A DNA stretch of 64,000 nt from Verrucomicrobiota bacterium (GCA_016222825.1 JACRQF010000020.1:1-64000), one strand, 5' to 3'; positions 50,416 to 59,639 are shown, counted from the first letter of the stretch. Notes: generated by a model not told the origin, from the letters alone. A program made the numbers and translations.

Positions 50416-51692
50416 GCGAGACCCCGGAACATAGCGGCTCCTCCACGCCGACGCGGGCGCGCTACGTGGCGCTGGTCTTCACGCTCCTGCTGGCGGCGGT
50501 GGCTTACCTCGACCGCGTCTGCATTTCCACGGCGGCGACTGCGATCAAGTCGGATCTGCATCTGAGCGATTCGCAGATGGGCTTGGTGTTCAGCGCGTTC
50601 ACGTTCGCTTACGCGTTGTTTGAGGTGCCAAGCGGCTGGCTCGCGGACCGGTTTGGCGCGCGGTTGATGCTGACGCGGATCGTGCTCTGGTGGTCGCTGA
50701 TGACGGCGGCGACGGGATGGGTCGGCGGCTTCGCTTCATTGTTCGCGGCGCGGCTGCTCTTCGGCATGGGCGAGGCGGGAACGTATCCGAGCATCTCGTG
50801 CGTCTATGCCCGCTGGTTGCCGGAACGGATGCGCGGGCGGGCATTCGGTGTGGTGGTAATGACCGGGCCGTTTGCCGGGGCGATCACGCAACCGCTGGTG
50901 GTGACGCTGCTCGGCGCGGTGAGCTGGCGGCGGTGCTTTGAAATCTTCGGCCTCGTCGGCGTGGTCTGGGCGGTGGCGTGGTATCGGTGGTTTCGCGACG
51001 ACCCGCATCGCCACCGCTCCGTGAACGACGCCGAGCGCACGCTGATTGGCGAGCCGAGGCCCGCCAACGAGGCGCATCCGGCCGTGCCGTGGGCGCGGCT
51101 GCTGCGGAGCCGCAGTCTGGCGCTGCTGTGCCTGATGTATTTCAGCATGATCTACGGCTGGTATTTCTACTTCACGTGGCTGCCGTCGTATCTCCAGCGC
51201 GCGCGGGGGTTCAACCTGAAAGAAGCCGGCTGGCTGTCGGCGCTGCCGCTGGTCGGCATTGGCGCGGGCGTGATGGCGGGCGGCTGGCTGAGCGACGCGC
51301 TGCGGCGGCGTTGGAACGCGCGGGTCGGCCGGCGTCTGCCCGCGATGGCCGGGTTGCCGCTGGCGGCGTGTGCGATCATGGGCGTGATCGCGACCTCCTC
51401 GCCGCTCGGCGCGGTGGCGATGTTCGTAACGGCGGGCGCGCTGGCGGCGATGGCGATGGCGCCGTCGTGGGCGGTGTGTCTGGACATCGGCAAACGGCAC
51501 GCGGGCGTGGTCAGCGGGGCAATGAACATGTTCGGCAATTTCGGTGGCACGCTCTGCGGCGTGGCGGTGGGCTGGTGCCTGGATGACTGGCACTCGTGGA
51601 ACGCTCCGCTCTACTCGATCGCGGTGTTCTACCTGGTGGCGGCGGCGTGCTGGCTCGGCATTGATCCGGAGAAGCCCATCGTGAACGACTGA
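50412..51692 (+). CDS. MFS transporter, anion:cation symporter (ACS)-like
   Basis: A 426-residue transporter with twelve helices. It has the MFS motif 'GWLADRFGARLML' and 'GMGEAGTYPSISCVYARWLPERMRGRAFGVVVMTGPFAGAITQP' pieces typical of the ACS family for organic anions such as galactonate, glucarate or phthalate. The GTG start overlaps the mazG stop, so expression is probably coupled, though a functional link is not evident. The substrate is not deducible, but sugar acids would fit the many secreted glycan enzymes. Confidence 0.9.
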   Translation: MSETPEHSGSSTPTRARYVALVFTLLLAAVAYLDRVCISTAATAIKSDLHLSDSQMGLVFSAFTFAYALFEVPSGWLADRFGARLMLTRIVLWWSLMTAATGWVGGFASLFAARLLFGMGEAGTYPSISCVYARWLPERMRGRAFGVVVMTGPFAGAITQPLVVTLLGAVSWRRCFEIFGLVGVVWAVAWYRWFRDDPHRHRSVNDAERTLIGEPRPANEAHPAVPWARLLRSRSLALLCLMYFSMIYGWYFYFTWLPSYLQRARGFNLKEAGWLSALPLVGIGAGVMAGGWLSDALRRRWNARVGRRLPAMAGLPLAACAIMGVIATSSPLGAVAMFVTAGALAAMAMAPSWAVCLDIGKRHAGVVSGAMNMFGNFGGTLCGVAVGWCLDDWHSWNAPLYSIAVFYLVAAACWLGIDPEKPIVND

Positions 51693-51749
51693 GCCGCGTT
51701 TTCCACAGTCCCGGTTTCGTCAAGCCTGCCAAGCTGCTAGATTGGGCCA

Positions 51750-52277
51750 ATGATGAAACTGGAACTTCTTGCGGTGAATTGCCTGTGTCTGATGCTGTTG
51801 CCGGTTGCGTGGGCGGAAGCGCCGCCCGGCGTCGGCGACAAGGCGCCGCTGTTTCAGGCGGCCGCGCATCCGCAGCCGGTCAACCTCGCCGCCTGGGTCG
51901 GCCGGCACAACATCGTCCTTTATTTCTACCCGAAGGACTTCACGCCGGGCTGCACGATCGAGGCGTGCGATCTGCGCGACGGTTTCGAGGCGCTGAAGGG
52001 GCTGGATGCGATGGTGCTCGGCGTCAGCTACGATTCGGTCGAGTCGCACGCGAAGTTTGCGGAGCACTACAAACTGCCGTTCACGCTGGTCGCCGACACC
52101 GACCACAAGGTTAGCGAGTTGTATGGCGCCGCGAGGGAGAAGGTCAGCGCGCGCGTCACATTCATCATCAACAAGTCCGGCAGGATCGCGTGGCGAAACC
52201 TGACGGTGAATGCGAAGGAGGCCGCCGCCGAGATCAAAGCGGCGCTGGAGCAACTCAAGCAACAGGAAAAGAAATGA
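51750..52277 (+). CDS. Exported Bcp-type thiol peroxidase (peroxiredoxin Q)
   Basis: A 175-residue peroxiredoxin with an N-terminal signal peptide (cleaved near WAEAP). The peroxidatic cysteine lies in 'DFTPGCTIEACDLRD' with a resolving cysteine five residues later, the atypical 2-Cys arrangement of the Bcp/PrxQ group. 'ARVTFIINKSGRIAWRN' closes the thioredoxin fold. A periplasmic location is unusual for PrxQ and suggests protection of the envelope against peroxides. It stands alone. Confidence 0.9.
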   Translation: MMKLELLAVNCLCLMLLPVAWAEAPPGVGDKAPLFQAAAHPQPVNLAAWVGRHNIVLYFYPKDFTPGCTIEACDLRDGFEALKGLDAMVLGVSYDSVESHAKFAEHYKLPFTLVADTDHKVSELYGAAREKVSARVTFIINKSGRIAWRNLTVNAKEAAAEIKAALEQLKQQEKK

Positions 52278-52359
52278 CGCCGATGCGCGTGGCCGGAATG
52301 ACGGCGCCGTCTGGCGCGCGGCCGGCCGTCCCGGCGTTTGCCGCGGAGGCGGAAATCAA

Positions 52360-52595
52360 ATGCCCCGTGATGCCCTGCCAGAGGTGCTGCGGCGCACTTT
52401 CATCTCGCCTTTGGTAATGGCCGGGGTAGATTTGCGAACTGTGCAGGAACTCGCGGGACACCGAGAGATCAAGATGACGCTGCGTTACGCGCATCTCGCG
52501 CCGGAGTCGAAGCGGCGGGCGATGGGTCTTTTGGAGAGGCAAGTCCCCCGCAGATTCCCCCACAGCGGCGCTGGGCGTTTGCGGAAGCGCCTTGG

Positions 52596-52605
<10 letters not shown>
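52360..52605 (+). pseudogene. Tyrosine recombinase (integrase) C-terminal remnant
   Basis: The frame reads 'EVLRRTFISPLVMAGVDLRTVQELAGHREIKMTLRYAHLAPESKRRAM' in pieces: the LRRTF box (catalytic Arg, with the preceding His changed), AGVDLRTVQELAGH (catalytic His) and RYAHLAP (nucleophile Tyr). Only the last ~60 residues of the catalytic domain are left. The stop TAG (52603-52605) lies inside the 5' end of the tRNA gene. This is the scar of an integrated element that targeted the tRNA gene; the rest is lost. Confidence 0.75.
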
Positions 52606-52671
<66 letters not shown>

Positions 52672-52700
52672 ATCCTTCGCGAGCCGGGCCGGTTCTCTCC

Positions 52701-53585
52701 TCACTCAAACTTCTCGACCACCCGGAACGATCCCAGCGACCGCAGATGCCGTGACTTGACGGTCAGCTCGGCAAAAGCCTTCTGGAAATGCGGCTGGGTC
52801 ATCGTGCCTTCGCATTCGACGAGGAAGAGATACTCCTCCGGGTTGTGCGGCAGCGCGCGCGACACGATGCGTGTCATGTTGATCTTGTGCTTCTGCAGCA
52901 CCTGCAGCGCCATCACCAGCGAGCCGGGACGGTGCTGCAGCCCAAACACCAGCAACGAGTGCGTGGCCGTGCGCGTTACGCCCGGATGCCGGCCGAGCAG
53001 ATAAAACCGCGTGATGTTCTCCGCCCGGGTGCCGAGCCTGGGGACGATGATGTGGAGCTTGTGCATCGCCGCGGCGCCGCGGTTGCCGATGGCCCAGGCA
53101 TCCGGCTCGCTCGCGGCGCGCTCCACCGCTTCCGAGGTGCTCTCGGCCTCCAGGATGGCCGCGCCCGGATAGCGCGCGCGCACCCAGTCGCCGCAGTGCT
53201 TCAGCGGCACGAAATGCGAGTAGATGCGTTTCGGCGGCGCCGTCTTGCGGCCGAGCAGCGACAGCATGATGTGCAGCGACAGTTCCTCGCACACCGTCAG
53301 CCCGATGGGCGGCTCGTTCTGGCGGATCAGCTCGTCCACGGTGTCGTAGATCGGCCCGCCGAGGGTGTTCTCGATCGGCACGACGCCGTAATCGGCCGCG
53401 TCGCGCGTCACCGCCTCGAACACGTCGGAGATCATCCGGCAGGATTTCAGCACGGCGTTGCGCGGGAACCGCCGCGCCGCCACCTCATGGCTGTAGCTGC
53501 CCGGCTTGCCGAAGTAGGCCACGATCATCGGCACCAACCCGGCGGCTGTCGCCATCTTGTCTTGCACCGCTCGTTTTGCGCTCAT
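52701..53585 (-). CDS. pheA: Prephenate dehydratase
   Basis: A 294-residue monofunctional enzyme (no chorismate mutase domain). It has a prephenate dehydratase domain with 'YFGKPGSYSHEVAARRF', 'ADYGVVPIENTLGGPIYDTVDEL' (the invariant Thr and Asn region) and 'ILEAESTSEAVERA', and a C-terminal ACT domain ('SLLVFGLQHRPGSLVMALQVL') for phenylalanine feedback. The start MSAKRAVQ is chosen by composition. It makes phenylpyruvate for phenylalanine synthesis. It is convergent with the tRNA gene. Confidence 0.95.
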   Translation of the reverse strand: MSAKRAVQDKMATAAGLVPMIVAYFGKPGSYSHEVAARRFPRNAVLKSCRMISDVFEAVTRDAADYGVVPIENTLGGPIYDTVDELIRQNEPPIGLTVCEELSLHIMLSLLGRKTAPPKRIYSHFVPLKHCGDWVRARYPGAAILEAESTSEAVERAASEPDAWAIGNRGAAAMHKLHIIVPRLGTRAENITRFYLLGRHPGVTRTATHSLLVFGLQHRPGSLVMALQVLQKHKINMTRIVSRALPHNPEEYLFLVECEGTMTQPHFQKAFAELTVKSRHLRSLGSFRVVEKFE

Positions 53586-53635
53586 GGATTTGCCGTCATT
53601 CAAACACGGCGCGCGGGTGGTTGCAACCTTCGCCG

Positions 53636-55255
53636 TCAACGCTTCGCCGGCTCCGGCTCGGCGGGAGGCGAGGCAAGCCTGGCGCCTTTGCGCACCGCGT
53701 AGAGGGAGCGGGCCGAGGAGACGAAGAGGGTGCCGTTGGCCGCGATGGGGGAGCTGGGCGAGCCGATGTTGATCTCCGCCAGCGGTTTCAGTTCCTTGCC
53801 CAGCGCGAAGACGTGGAGGCGCTTGCTGGTCTTGACGAACAGTTTGCCGTCGGCCACCAGCGGCGAGGCCCACGATTCCGCGTGCGTCTCATAGACCCAA
53901 TGCGGCTTGCCGGTCTTCACGTTGAGGCAATGGACGCGCCCGGCCAGGTCCACGGCGTAGAGCAGCCCGTCGGCAATGGCCACGCTGGAGATGGTGCGCT
54001 CGATGGCGTCGTAGGTCCAGACGCGGCCGCTCCGGGTGATGTCGCCGGTCTTGGTGGCGTCAATGCAGTGCAGCAGCCCGCGCCCGCGGCCGTGCGCCGG
54101 GTCCTGGCCGATGGTCACATAGACGCGGCCGTTGTGGAACACGGGCGTGGAGATGATCTCGCTCGGGCCGAGGAAGGTGCCGTCGTTCTTGTTGGTGGAG
54201 TTCTTCTTGCGCTTGTCGCCGATGTAGTAGTCGAATGGCTTGCCTTCGGGCTGGCGGTATTTCGGCGGGACGCAGTCGTATTGCCAGACCTTCTTGAAGT
54301 GGACCGGCTTTTCCGGCACGGACTTCAGCGCCTCGAACGCGTAGCAGATGCCGTCGGGGCCGCCGAAGAAGACCAGTTTCCTGCCGCGCACCACGCCGAG
54401 CGACGGCGGCGACCACGCGCAATGCCACATGGTGCGGCCGATGCCCTCGGTGTCGGTGGCGATCACGCGGCCGGTCTCGGTGTCCATCGCGATGAAGCTC
54501 GGCGCGTCGGGCCGGAGGCAGACCTTGTGCGGCTTGTCCACGCCGTTGCAGGTCTGCGTGTAGAGGATGCGGCCGTCCACCAGCGGCGAACAGCTCGCCA
54601 CGTCGTGCGGGCAGACGCCGAGTTGTTCCACCATGTCGCACATCCAGATGATGTCCGCGTCGCGCGGGCCTAGCGTGACGGGCGGCTGGCCTTCGCCGGC
54701 CATGTAGCGCGCCTCGTCCTTGAACGGCCCGTCGTTGCCGTCGGCCTGGCCGTTGACATCGAGGCAGACGACCTCGCACGCGGTCGTCACCAGGAACGCG
54801 CGCTTGCCCACGACCGCCGCCGAGGAACAGGTGCCGTTGTATTGCTGGCCGTAAAGCGTGCCCGCCGGCAGCCGGGCCGCCGACCGCTCCGGCACGACGA
54901 GCCGCCAGAGCATTTTGCCCGTCGCTTCCTCCAGGCACCAGACCATGCCGCCCTGCGTCCGGCGGAAGCGCGCGTCGTCGGAGAGCAGCTTGTCGTCGGT
55001 GCCCACAAACACGCGGCCGTCGGCGACGGTGGGGTTGCCATAGATATGCCCGCCGAGCGGCGTCATCCAGCGCACGTTCTCCAGCGCCCCGCCCTGCGCG
55101 TCAAACGACGCCGGCAATCCCGTCTCGGTGGAGACCATGTTCCGGCCCGGATCATTGCCGCCCCACTGCGGCCAGTCGCCGGCGCGCGCCAACCCCGCCG
55201 CGCAGATCATCGCTGTCGTCATCGTTGCCGTCTTCCTCAACCAGCCGTTCTTCAT
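53636..55255 (-). CDS. Exported PQQ-binding-like beta-propeller protein
   Basis: A 539-residue exported protein (signal MKNGWLRKTATMTTAMICAAGLARAG) followed by an eight-bladed propeller-like repeat with blade ends 'VADGRVFVGTDD', 'VDGRILYTQTCNGVD', 'FHNGRVYVTIGQDPAHGRG', 'IADGLLYAVDLAGRVHCLNVKTG' and 'VADGKLFVKTSKRLHVF'. This matches the PQQ_2/outer membrane assembly BamB-like group common in PVC secretomes; no catalytic residues for alcohol oxidation were identified. It is 50 bp from prephenate dehydratase, with no obvious link. Confidence 0.88.
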   Translation of the reverse strand: MKNGWLRKTATMTTAMICAAGLARAGDWPQWGGNDPGRNMVSTETGLPASFDAQGGALENVRWMTPLGGHIYGNPTVADGRVFVGTDDKLLSDDARFRRTQGGMVWCLEEATGKMLWRLVVPERSAARLPAGTLYGQQYNGTCSSAAVVGKRAFLVTTACEVVCLDVNGQADGNDGPFKDEARYMAGEGQPPVTLGPRDADIIWMCDMVEQLGVCPHDVASCSPLVDGRILYTQTCNGVDKPHKVCLRPDAPSFIAMDTETGRVIATDTEGIGRTMWHCAWSPPSLGVVRGRKLVFFGGPDGICYAFEALKSVPEKPVHFKKVWQYDCVPPKYRQPEGKPFDYYIGDKRKKNSTNKNDGTFLGPSEIISTPVFHNGRVYVTIGQDPAHGRGRGLLHCIDATKTGDITRSGRVWTYDAIERTISSVAIADGLLYAVDLAGRVHCLNVKTGKPHWVYETHAESWASPLVADGKLFVKTSKRLHVFALGKELKPLAEINIGSPSSPIAANGTLFVSSARSLYAVRKGARLASPPAEPEPAKR

Positions 55256-55328
55256 AGGGTCGCCTTTCTCTCAACAACCTCTGCGCGCAATGACCGCACC
55301 TTTTGCCGTCAGGAGCAACTCGAAAAAA

Positions 55329-55402
55329 GTAGCGCCGGCATCCCTGCCGGCGGTTCGTCTGCAGGACAGAAGCCACGCCGCCGGCAGGGGTGCCGGCGCT
55401 AC
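55329..55402. repeat. Palindromic intergenic element
   Basis: Arms gtagcgccggcatccctgcc... and ...ggcaggggtgccggcgctac match at 24 of 25 positions, with a 24-bp centre. It lies in the 200-bp space between the propeller gene and the MFS gene, upstream of the latter. It shares termini with the elements at 24307, 31453 and 48592. Confidence 0.85.
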
Positions 55403-55455
55403 CGCCACCGCACGCAGCGTTGACCGGCAGGCGCGGTTGCGACACCATCGCCCCA

Positions 55456-56592
55456 ATGTTTCGACGCGAACAAATCGGCTACGCGCTGGCGCTGCTCATG
55501 GACATGTGCGTGATGGCGACGCTGTTCTTCGCCGTGCCGCGGCGCGCGGCGGACGCCGGGATGGACGCGGTGCGGCTCGGCTGGCTCAGCGGCATGTTCT
55601 TCATCGTCTATGCCGTCGTGTCGCCGCTGGCGGGCAAACTGTCGGACCGGTTTGGGCGGATGCCGTTCCTGGTGGCGGGGCTGGTCGTGGCGGGCGCGCT
55701 GATGTGGGCGTGCGCGTATGAGACGCGGTTCGCGGCGCTGCTGGCGCTCTGCGGCGCGGCGGGCGCGGCGGCGGCGTTGTTCTGGCCGACGCTGATCGCG
55801 TGGTTCAGCGAGGGCCGGCGCGGCGCGGCGCTGGTGCGCGTGCTGGGGATTTACTGCATCAGTTGGAACATCGGGCTGGGCGTCGGTTCGGTCGGCAGTG
55901 GGAAGCTTTACGAGGTGGAGCCGTGGTGGTCATTTGCGGTGTTCGGCACGATCACGCTGGCGGCGCCGCTGCTGTTGCTGTTGCGGACGCGCGTGGCGTC
56001 GGGCCACGACAACGCGATGCCCGTGCCGGTGGGCCGCGCGACGGCGCTGCGTTTCATGTGGGCCGGCTGGCTGGCGAACCTGACGGTGCTGCTCGGCTTC
56101 GGCGCGGTGCAGGCGATGTTCCCGCAACTGGCGACGCATCTGGGCGTGAGTCCGTCGTTGCACGGGCAGCTCTTCGGCGCGTCGCGCGGGGCGGCGGTGG
56201 TGGCGTTTCTGATCATGGGCTGGACGCACGCGTGGCATCACCGGACGTGGCCGCTGCTGGCGGGCTATGTCGCGGGCGTGGCCGGCGCGCTGGCCATCGC
56301 GCTTACGTCGAGCGTGCCGCTGTTTTTCGCCGGCTTCATTGTGCTGGGCTTCATCAACGGTGCCGTCTATCTGGCGAGCATCTTCTACGCGATGGAGGCG
56401 TTCGAGGGGAAAGCGGCGGGCGCGGGTTGGACGGAGATGGTGCTGGGCGCGGGCAGTTTTCTCGGCCCGGTGGCGGCGGGATTTGCGGGCGAGGCGTGGG
56501 GCTTGCGCGCGCCGTATTTCTTCGCGGCGGCGCTGTTCGTGGCCGGGCTGGTCGTGCAACTCGGACTGGCTTTTGCGAGCCGGCGGAGGTAA
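55456..56592 (+). CDS. MFS transporter
   Basis: A 378-residue transporter with eleven or twelve helices and the signature 'GKLSDRFGRMPFLVAG' between helices 2 and 3. It is smaller than the gene at 50412 and not closely similar. 'GYVAGVAGALAIALTSSVPLFFAGFIVLGFINGAVY' pieces form late helices. The start at MFRREQ is chosen as the first ATG followed by a helix. The substrate is unknown; a sugar is plausible given the adjacent aldose epimerase. Confidence 0.88.
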   Translation: MFRREQIGYALALLMDMCVMATLFFAVPRRAADAGMDAVRLGWLSGMFFIVYAVVSPLAGKLSDRFGRMPFLVAGLVVAGALMWACAYETRFAALLALCGAAGAAAALFWPTLIAWFSEGRRGAALVRVLGIYCISWNIGLGVGSVGSGKLYEVEPWWSFAVFGTITLAAPLLLLLRTRVASGHDNAMPVPVGRATALRFMWAGWLANLTVLLGFGAVQAMFPQLATHLGVSPSLHGQLFGASRGAAVVAFLIMGWTHAWHHRTWPLLAGYVAGVAGALAIALTSSVPLFFAGFIVLGFINGAVYLASIFYAMEAFEGKAAGAGWTEMVLGAGSFLGPVAAGFAGEAWGLRAPYFFAAALFVAGLVVQLGLAFASRRR

Positions 56593-56594
56593 TT

Positions 56595-56615
56595 AACCAG
56601 TAACCAGTCATCAGT
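56595..56615. repeat. 7-bp tandem repeat before aldose epimerase
   Basis: Heptamers aaccagt aaccagt catcagt lie immediately before the ATG at 56617 (cATG). No Shine-Dalgarno sequence is present in this 24-bp spacer. It resembles the heptamer triplet at 5945-5965. Confidence 0.65.
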
Positions 56616-56616
56616 C

Positions 56617-57615
56617 ATGGCAACCAACCCCTTCTCGATCCAGGAACGTTCTGCGCCACACGGGCCGGAGATCGTGCTGCGCGATGCGCAGGCGAAAACC
56701 ACCGCCGTCGTGCTGCCTCGCGCCGGTTTCAACTGCCTGCGTTTTGCGCTGGAGACGGAGGGCGGCGCGACGGTGGAGTTTCTCGCCGGCCCGGCCAACC
56801 CGGAGCAACTCCTGACCGGCAGCAGCGGCTTCGGCTGGCCGATCCTGTTTCCGTTCCCGAACCGCATTGCGCGGGGCGAGTTCACGTTCGGCGGCAAGAC
56901 CTATCAGATGCCGGTGAAGGGAAAGAACGCCAACGCCATCCACGGTTTTGTCCTGAACCGCCCTTGGCGCGTGAAGACCATGAGCGCGGATGCGCCGGCG
57001 GGCGCGGCGGTCACGGGCGTCATCAGCAGCGAGTTCGACGACGCGCTCAAGGAACATTGGCCGTGGCCGTGCCGGCTCACCGTCACCTACCGGCTGCAAG
57101 GTCTCGCGCTCATCATGGAAGCGAAGGCGGAGAATCTCGGCAACGAGCCAATGCCGTTCGGATTCGGCGTGCATCCGTATCATCCGCTGCCGTTGACGCC
57201 GGCCGGCGCGCGCGACCGCTGCCAGATCCAGGTGCCGTGCCGCGAGCGGATGGAACTGACGCCCGATTGCCTGCCGACCGGCAAACTCACGCCCGCCGAA
57301 TGGCAGCGGATGCGCCCACTCGGCGAGACGAACCTCGACGATGTCTTCACCTCGACACAGCTCGACGCGCGCGGCTCGGCGTGCGTGCTGCACGATCCCG
57401 ACTCGAAATACGAAGTGGTGCTGCACGCCGACGCTGCGTTCCGGCACTGGGTCGTCTATGCGCCGAAGCGGCCCGTCATCTGCTTCGAGCCTTACACCTG
57501 CGTCACCGACGCGTTCAACCTCCACGCGCGCGGCGTAGCCGACACCGGCTTCGCGGCGCTGGAGCCGGGCAAACCGTGGCGCGGCGTCGTCACGATGCGC
57601 GTCAAACCGCTGTAA
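56617..57615 (+). CDS. Aldose 1-epimerase (mutarotase)-like protein
   Basis: A 332-residue member of the galactose mutarotase family. The conserved 'GFGWPILFPFPNRIARGEF' and 'NAIHGFVLNRPW' carry the catalytic His; 'GFGVHPYHPLP' and 'PVICFEPYTCVTDAFNL' carry the second His and the catalytic Glu. It interconverts alpha and beta anomers of a hexose. It starts 24 bp after the MFS gene and is followed by pxpB, so it may be in one transcript. There is no signal peptide, so it is cytoplasmic. Confidence 0.93.
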   Translation: MATNPFSIQERSAPHGPEIVLRDAQAKTTAVVLPRAGFNCLRFALETEGGATVEFLAGPANPEQLLTGSSGFGWPILFPFPNRIARGEFTFGGKTYQMPVKGKNANAIHGFVLNRPWRVKTMSADAPAGAAVTGVISSEFDDALKEHWPWPCRLTVTYRLQGLALIMEAKAENLGNEPMPFGFGVHPYHPLPLTPAGARDRCQIQVPCRERMELTPDCLPTGKLTPAEWQRMRPLGETNLDDVFTSTQLDARGSACVLHDPDSKYEVVLHADAAFRHWVVYAPKRPVICFEPYTCVTDAFNLHARGVADTGFAALEPGKPWRGVVTMRVKPL

Positions 57616-57620
57616 CCACG

Positions 57621-58286
57621 ATGGACTGGACACCCTACGGGCCGCACGCGGCGCTGGTGCGTTTCGCCGACGAGGTGGGCGACGAAGCGTTCGCGAAGGC
57701 GGTCGCCATCCGCTCGGCGCTGGAGCGCAACCCGCCGGAGGGACTGTTGGAGTTCGTGCCGGCTTGCACGACGGTGCTGCTGGAGTTCAGCGGCCGCGAA
57801 GTGCCAAGCCTCGACGCCGCGATGCCGGACATTCTGGAGCAACTCCAGATGGCGGCAACCCTCGCGCTGCCGCCGGAGCCGGTGAAGGAAATCCCCGTGA
57901 CCTACGACGGCCCCGACCTTGAACGCGTCGCCCGCGCCCACGAGTTGACGACGGCGGAAGTTTGCCAGCTGCACGCGGAACCAATCTACCGCGTCTATCT
58001 GCTCGGCTTCGCGCCGGGCTTCCCGTATCTCGGCGACTTGGACGCGCGGCTGCACACGCCGCGGCTGGCGACGCCGCGGGCGCGCGTGCCGGCCGGCTCG
58101 GTGGCCATCGGCGGCCAGCACACGGGCATTTACACGGTGGACACTCCCGGCGGTTGGAACATCATCGGTCACACGCCGGCGAAGATTTTCGACCCCACGC
58201 GCCGCTCGGCCGACGGCGGCGACGAAGCGATGTTTCTGTTGAAGCAAGGTGACCGTGTGAAGTTTGTGAGGAGTAACGGGGCATGA
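57621..58286 (+). CDS. pxpB: 5-oxoprolinase subunit PxpB
   Basis: A 221-residue protein of the KipI/PxpB family. It has 'YRVYLLGFAPGFPYLGDLD', 'RVPAGSVAIGGQHTGIYTVDTPGGWNIIGHTP' pieces and 'LFDP'-type 'IFDPTRRS'. With PxpA and PxpC it opens 5-oxoproline to glutamate using ATP. It overlaps pxpC (ATGA). No pxpA gene is adjacent in this window; the LamB/YcsF subunit may be elsewhere. Confidence 0.93.
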   Translation: MDWTPYGPHAALVRFADEVGDEAFAKAVAIRSALERNPPEGLLEFVPACTTVLLEFSGREVPSLDAAMPDILEQLQMAATLALPPEPVKEIPVTYDGPDLERVARAHELTTAEVCQLHAEPIYRVYLLGFAPGFPYLGDLDARLHTPRLATPRARVPAGSVAIGGQHTGIYTVDTPGGWNIIGHTPAKIFDPTRRSADGGDEAMFLLKQGDRVKFVRSNGA

Positions 58287-59158
58287 GCGCGCACTTGCTT
58301 GAAGTTCTCGACCCGGGACTCGGCGCGACGTTCCAGGACCGCGGCCGGGCCGGCTGGCGGCGGTTCGGCGTGCCGCCGAGCGGCGCGATGGACGATCACG
58401 CGGCGGGTTGGGCGAACGCGCTGCTCGACAATTCGCCAACGGCTCCCGTCGTGGAGTTGCTGCTGCAAGGGGCGAAGTTCCTGGCGTTGCACGACTGCTG
58501 GATCGCCGTCTGCGGCGCGGATGCCGAGGCCAGCGTGCCGACGTGGCGCGCGGTGTGGCTGCGCGCGGATGACGAAGTCAGATTTCTGCGCAACCGCAGC
58601 GGCGTCTGGACCTATCTGGCGGTGGAAGGTGGCTTCGACGCGCCGCTGCAACTTGGCAGCGCGAGCGTCTATGCGCGAGGGCGGCTCGGCACACCGCTGG
58701 TCCGCGGCGATGTGCTGCTACGGACGCCCGGCGCGCCGTTCCGGCTGCCGGCAGGCGTGGCGGGCCGCAGCGTGGTGTGGGAAGAGCGGCGCAATTACGA
58801 CGCGACGCCAATCCTGCGCGTCTGGCCGGGTCCGCAGTGGAACTCTTTCAGCGAAAAAGACCGCACGGCGTTCCTCGAACAGACATGGACTGTGACGCCG
58901 CAGAGCGACCGCGTCGGTTACAGGCTGTCGGGCCAGCCGCTCGCGCCGGGCCAATGGCAGATGGTCAGCGAGCCGCTGCGGGTCGGCACGGTGCAGTTTC
59001 CCGAGGACGGCCAGCCGATTGTGATGATGCGCGACGGGCCGACCGTGGGCGGTTATCCGAAGCTCGGCGTCGTGGACGCGCACGACGTGGCCCGCCTGGC
59101 GCAGTGCCGGCCGGGACGCGCTGTGAAGTTCCGGCTGGCGGCGGAAACTGCGGTGTGA
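58283..59158 (+). CDS. pxpC: 5-oxoprolinase subunit PxpC
   Basis: A 291-residue member of the biotin-dependent carboxyltransferase/KipA family. It has 'LEVLDPGLGATFQDRGRAGWRRFGVPPSGAMDDHAAGWANALLDN' in separate motifs (GLGATFQD-GR, GVPPSGAMDD), 'VEGGFDAPLQLGSASVY' and 'PQSDRVGYRLSG'. The ATG overlaps the pxpB stop. It ends with 'DAHDVARLAQCRPGRAVKFRL' (in parts). It works as the heteromeric partner of PxpB in 5-oxoproline hydrolysis. Confidence 0.93.
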   Translation: MSAHLLEVLDPGLGATFQDRGRAGWRRFGVPPSGAMDDHAAGWANALLDNSPTAPVVELLLQGAKFLALHDCWIAVCGADAEASVPTWRAVWLRADDEVRFLRNRSGVWTYLAVEGGFDAPLQLGSASVYARGRLGTPLVRGDVLLRTPGAPFRLPAGVAGRSVVWEERRNYDATPILRVWPGPQWNSFSEKDRTAFLEQTWTVTPQSDRVGYRLSGQPLAPGQWQMVSEPLRVGTVQFPEDGQPIVMMRDGPTVGGYPKLGVVDAHDVARLAQCRPGRAVKFRLAAETAV

Positions 59159-59222
59159 TCACAGCGGCAGGCCCGGACAAATCGCTTGTCGCGGCAGGTT
59201 GACGGTGGGTATAAGTTTGCGC

Positions 59223-59636
59223 ATGACACACGGCAAGAGAGCATTTCAGGGACGCGGGATCATGCACGTCTCGCTGGTGGTGAGCGACTTGAGGCGCTCG
59301 CGGGCGTTTTATGAAAGCATCCTGGGGCTGATTCCGATCAAGCGGCCCGCCGATCTGAGTTTTCCCGGTGTCTGGTATTTTCTCGGTCCGCAGGAGTTGC
59401 ACCTGATCGAGGCTCGTGACACCAACATCAATCCCCTCCAGCACGTCGCGATTGAGGTGACCGATGTGCGCGCCGCGAAGGCGGCATTGCAGGCGCACAA
59501 GATTCAGTGCGTCTCTGAACTGAAGGCCGGTGCGGGCGGGTTCCACTCCATTTACTGTTACGATCCCGACGGCAACCGGCTGGAATTGTGCCAGCCCATC
59601 GGCTTCGGCGGTGTAGCCAGCCGGAGTGATCGCTGA
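59223..59636 (+). CDS. VOC/glyoxalase-family protein
   Basis: A 137-residue single-domain vicinal-oxygen-chelate protein. Metal-binding residues fit the family: His in 'IMHVSLVVSD', His in 'PLQHVAIEV' and Glu in 'NRLELCQP', with 'YCYDPDGN' between. It probably is a dioxygenase or lyase for a small substrate, or a resistance-type binding protein; the substrate is unknown. The start MTHGK is used. It lies 3 bp before lpxI, which may mean co-transcription. Confidence 0.85.
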   Translation: MTHGKRAFQGRGIMHVSLVVSDLRRSRAFYESILGLIPIKRPADLSFPGVWYFLGPQELHLIEARDTNINPLQHVAIEVTDVRAAKAALQAHKIQCVSELKAGAGGFHSIYCYDPDGNRLELCQPIGFGGVASRSDR

Positions 59637-59639
59637 CGT

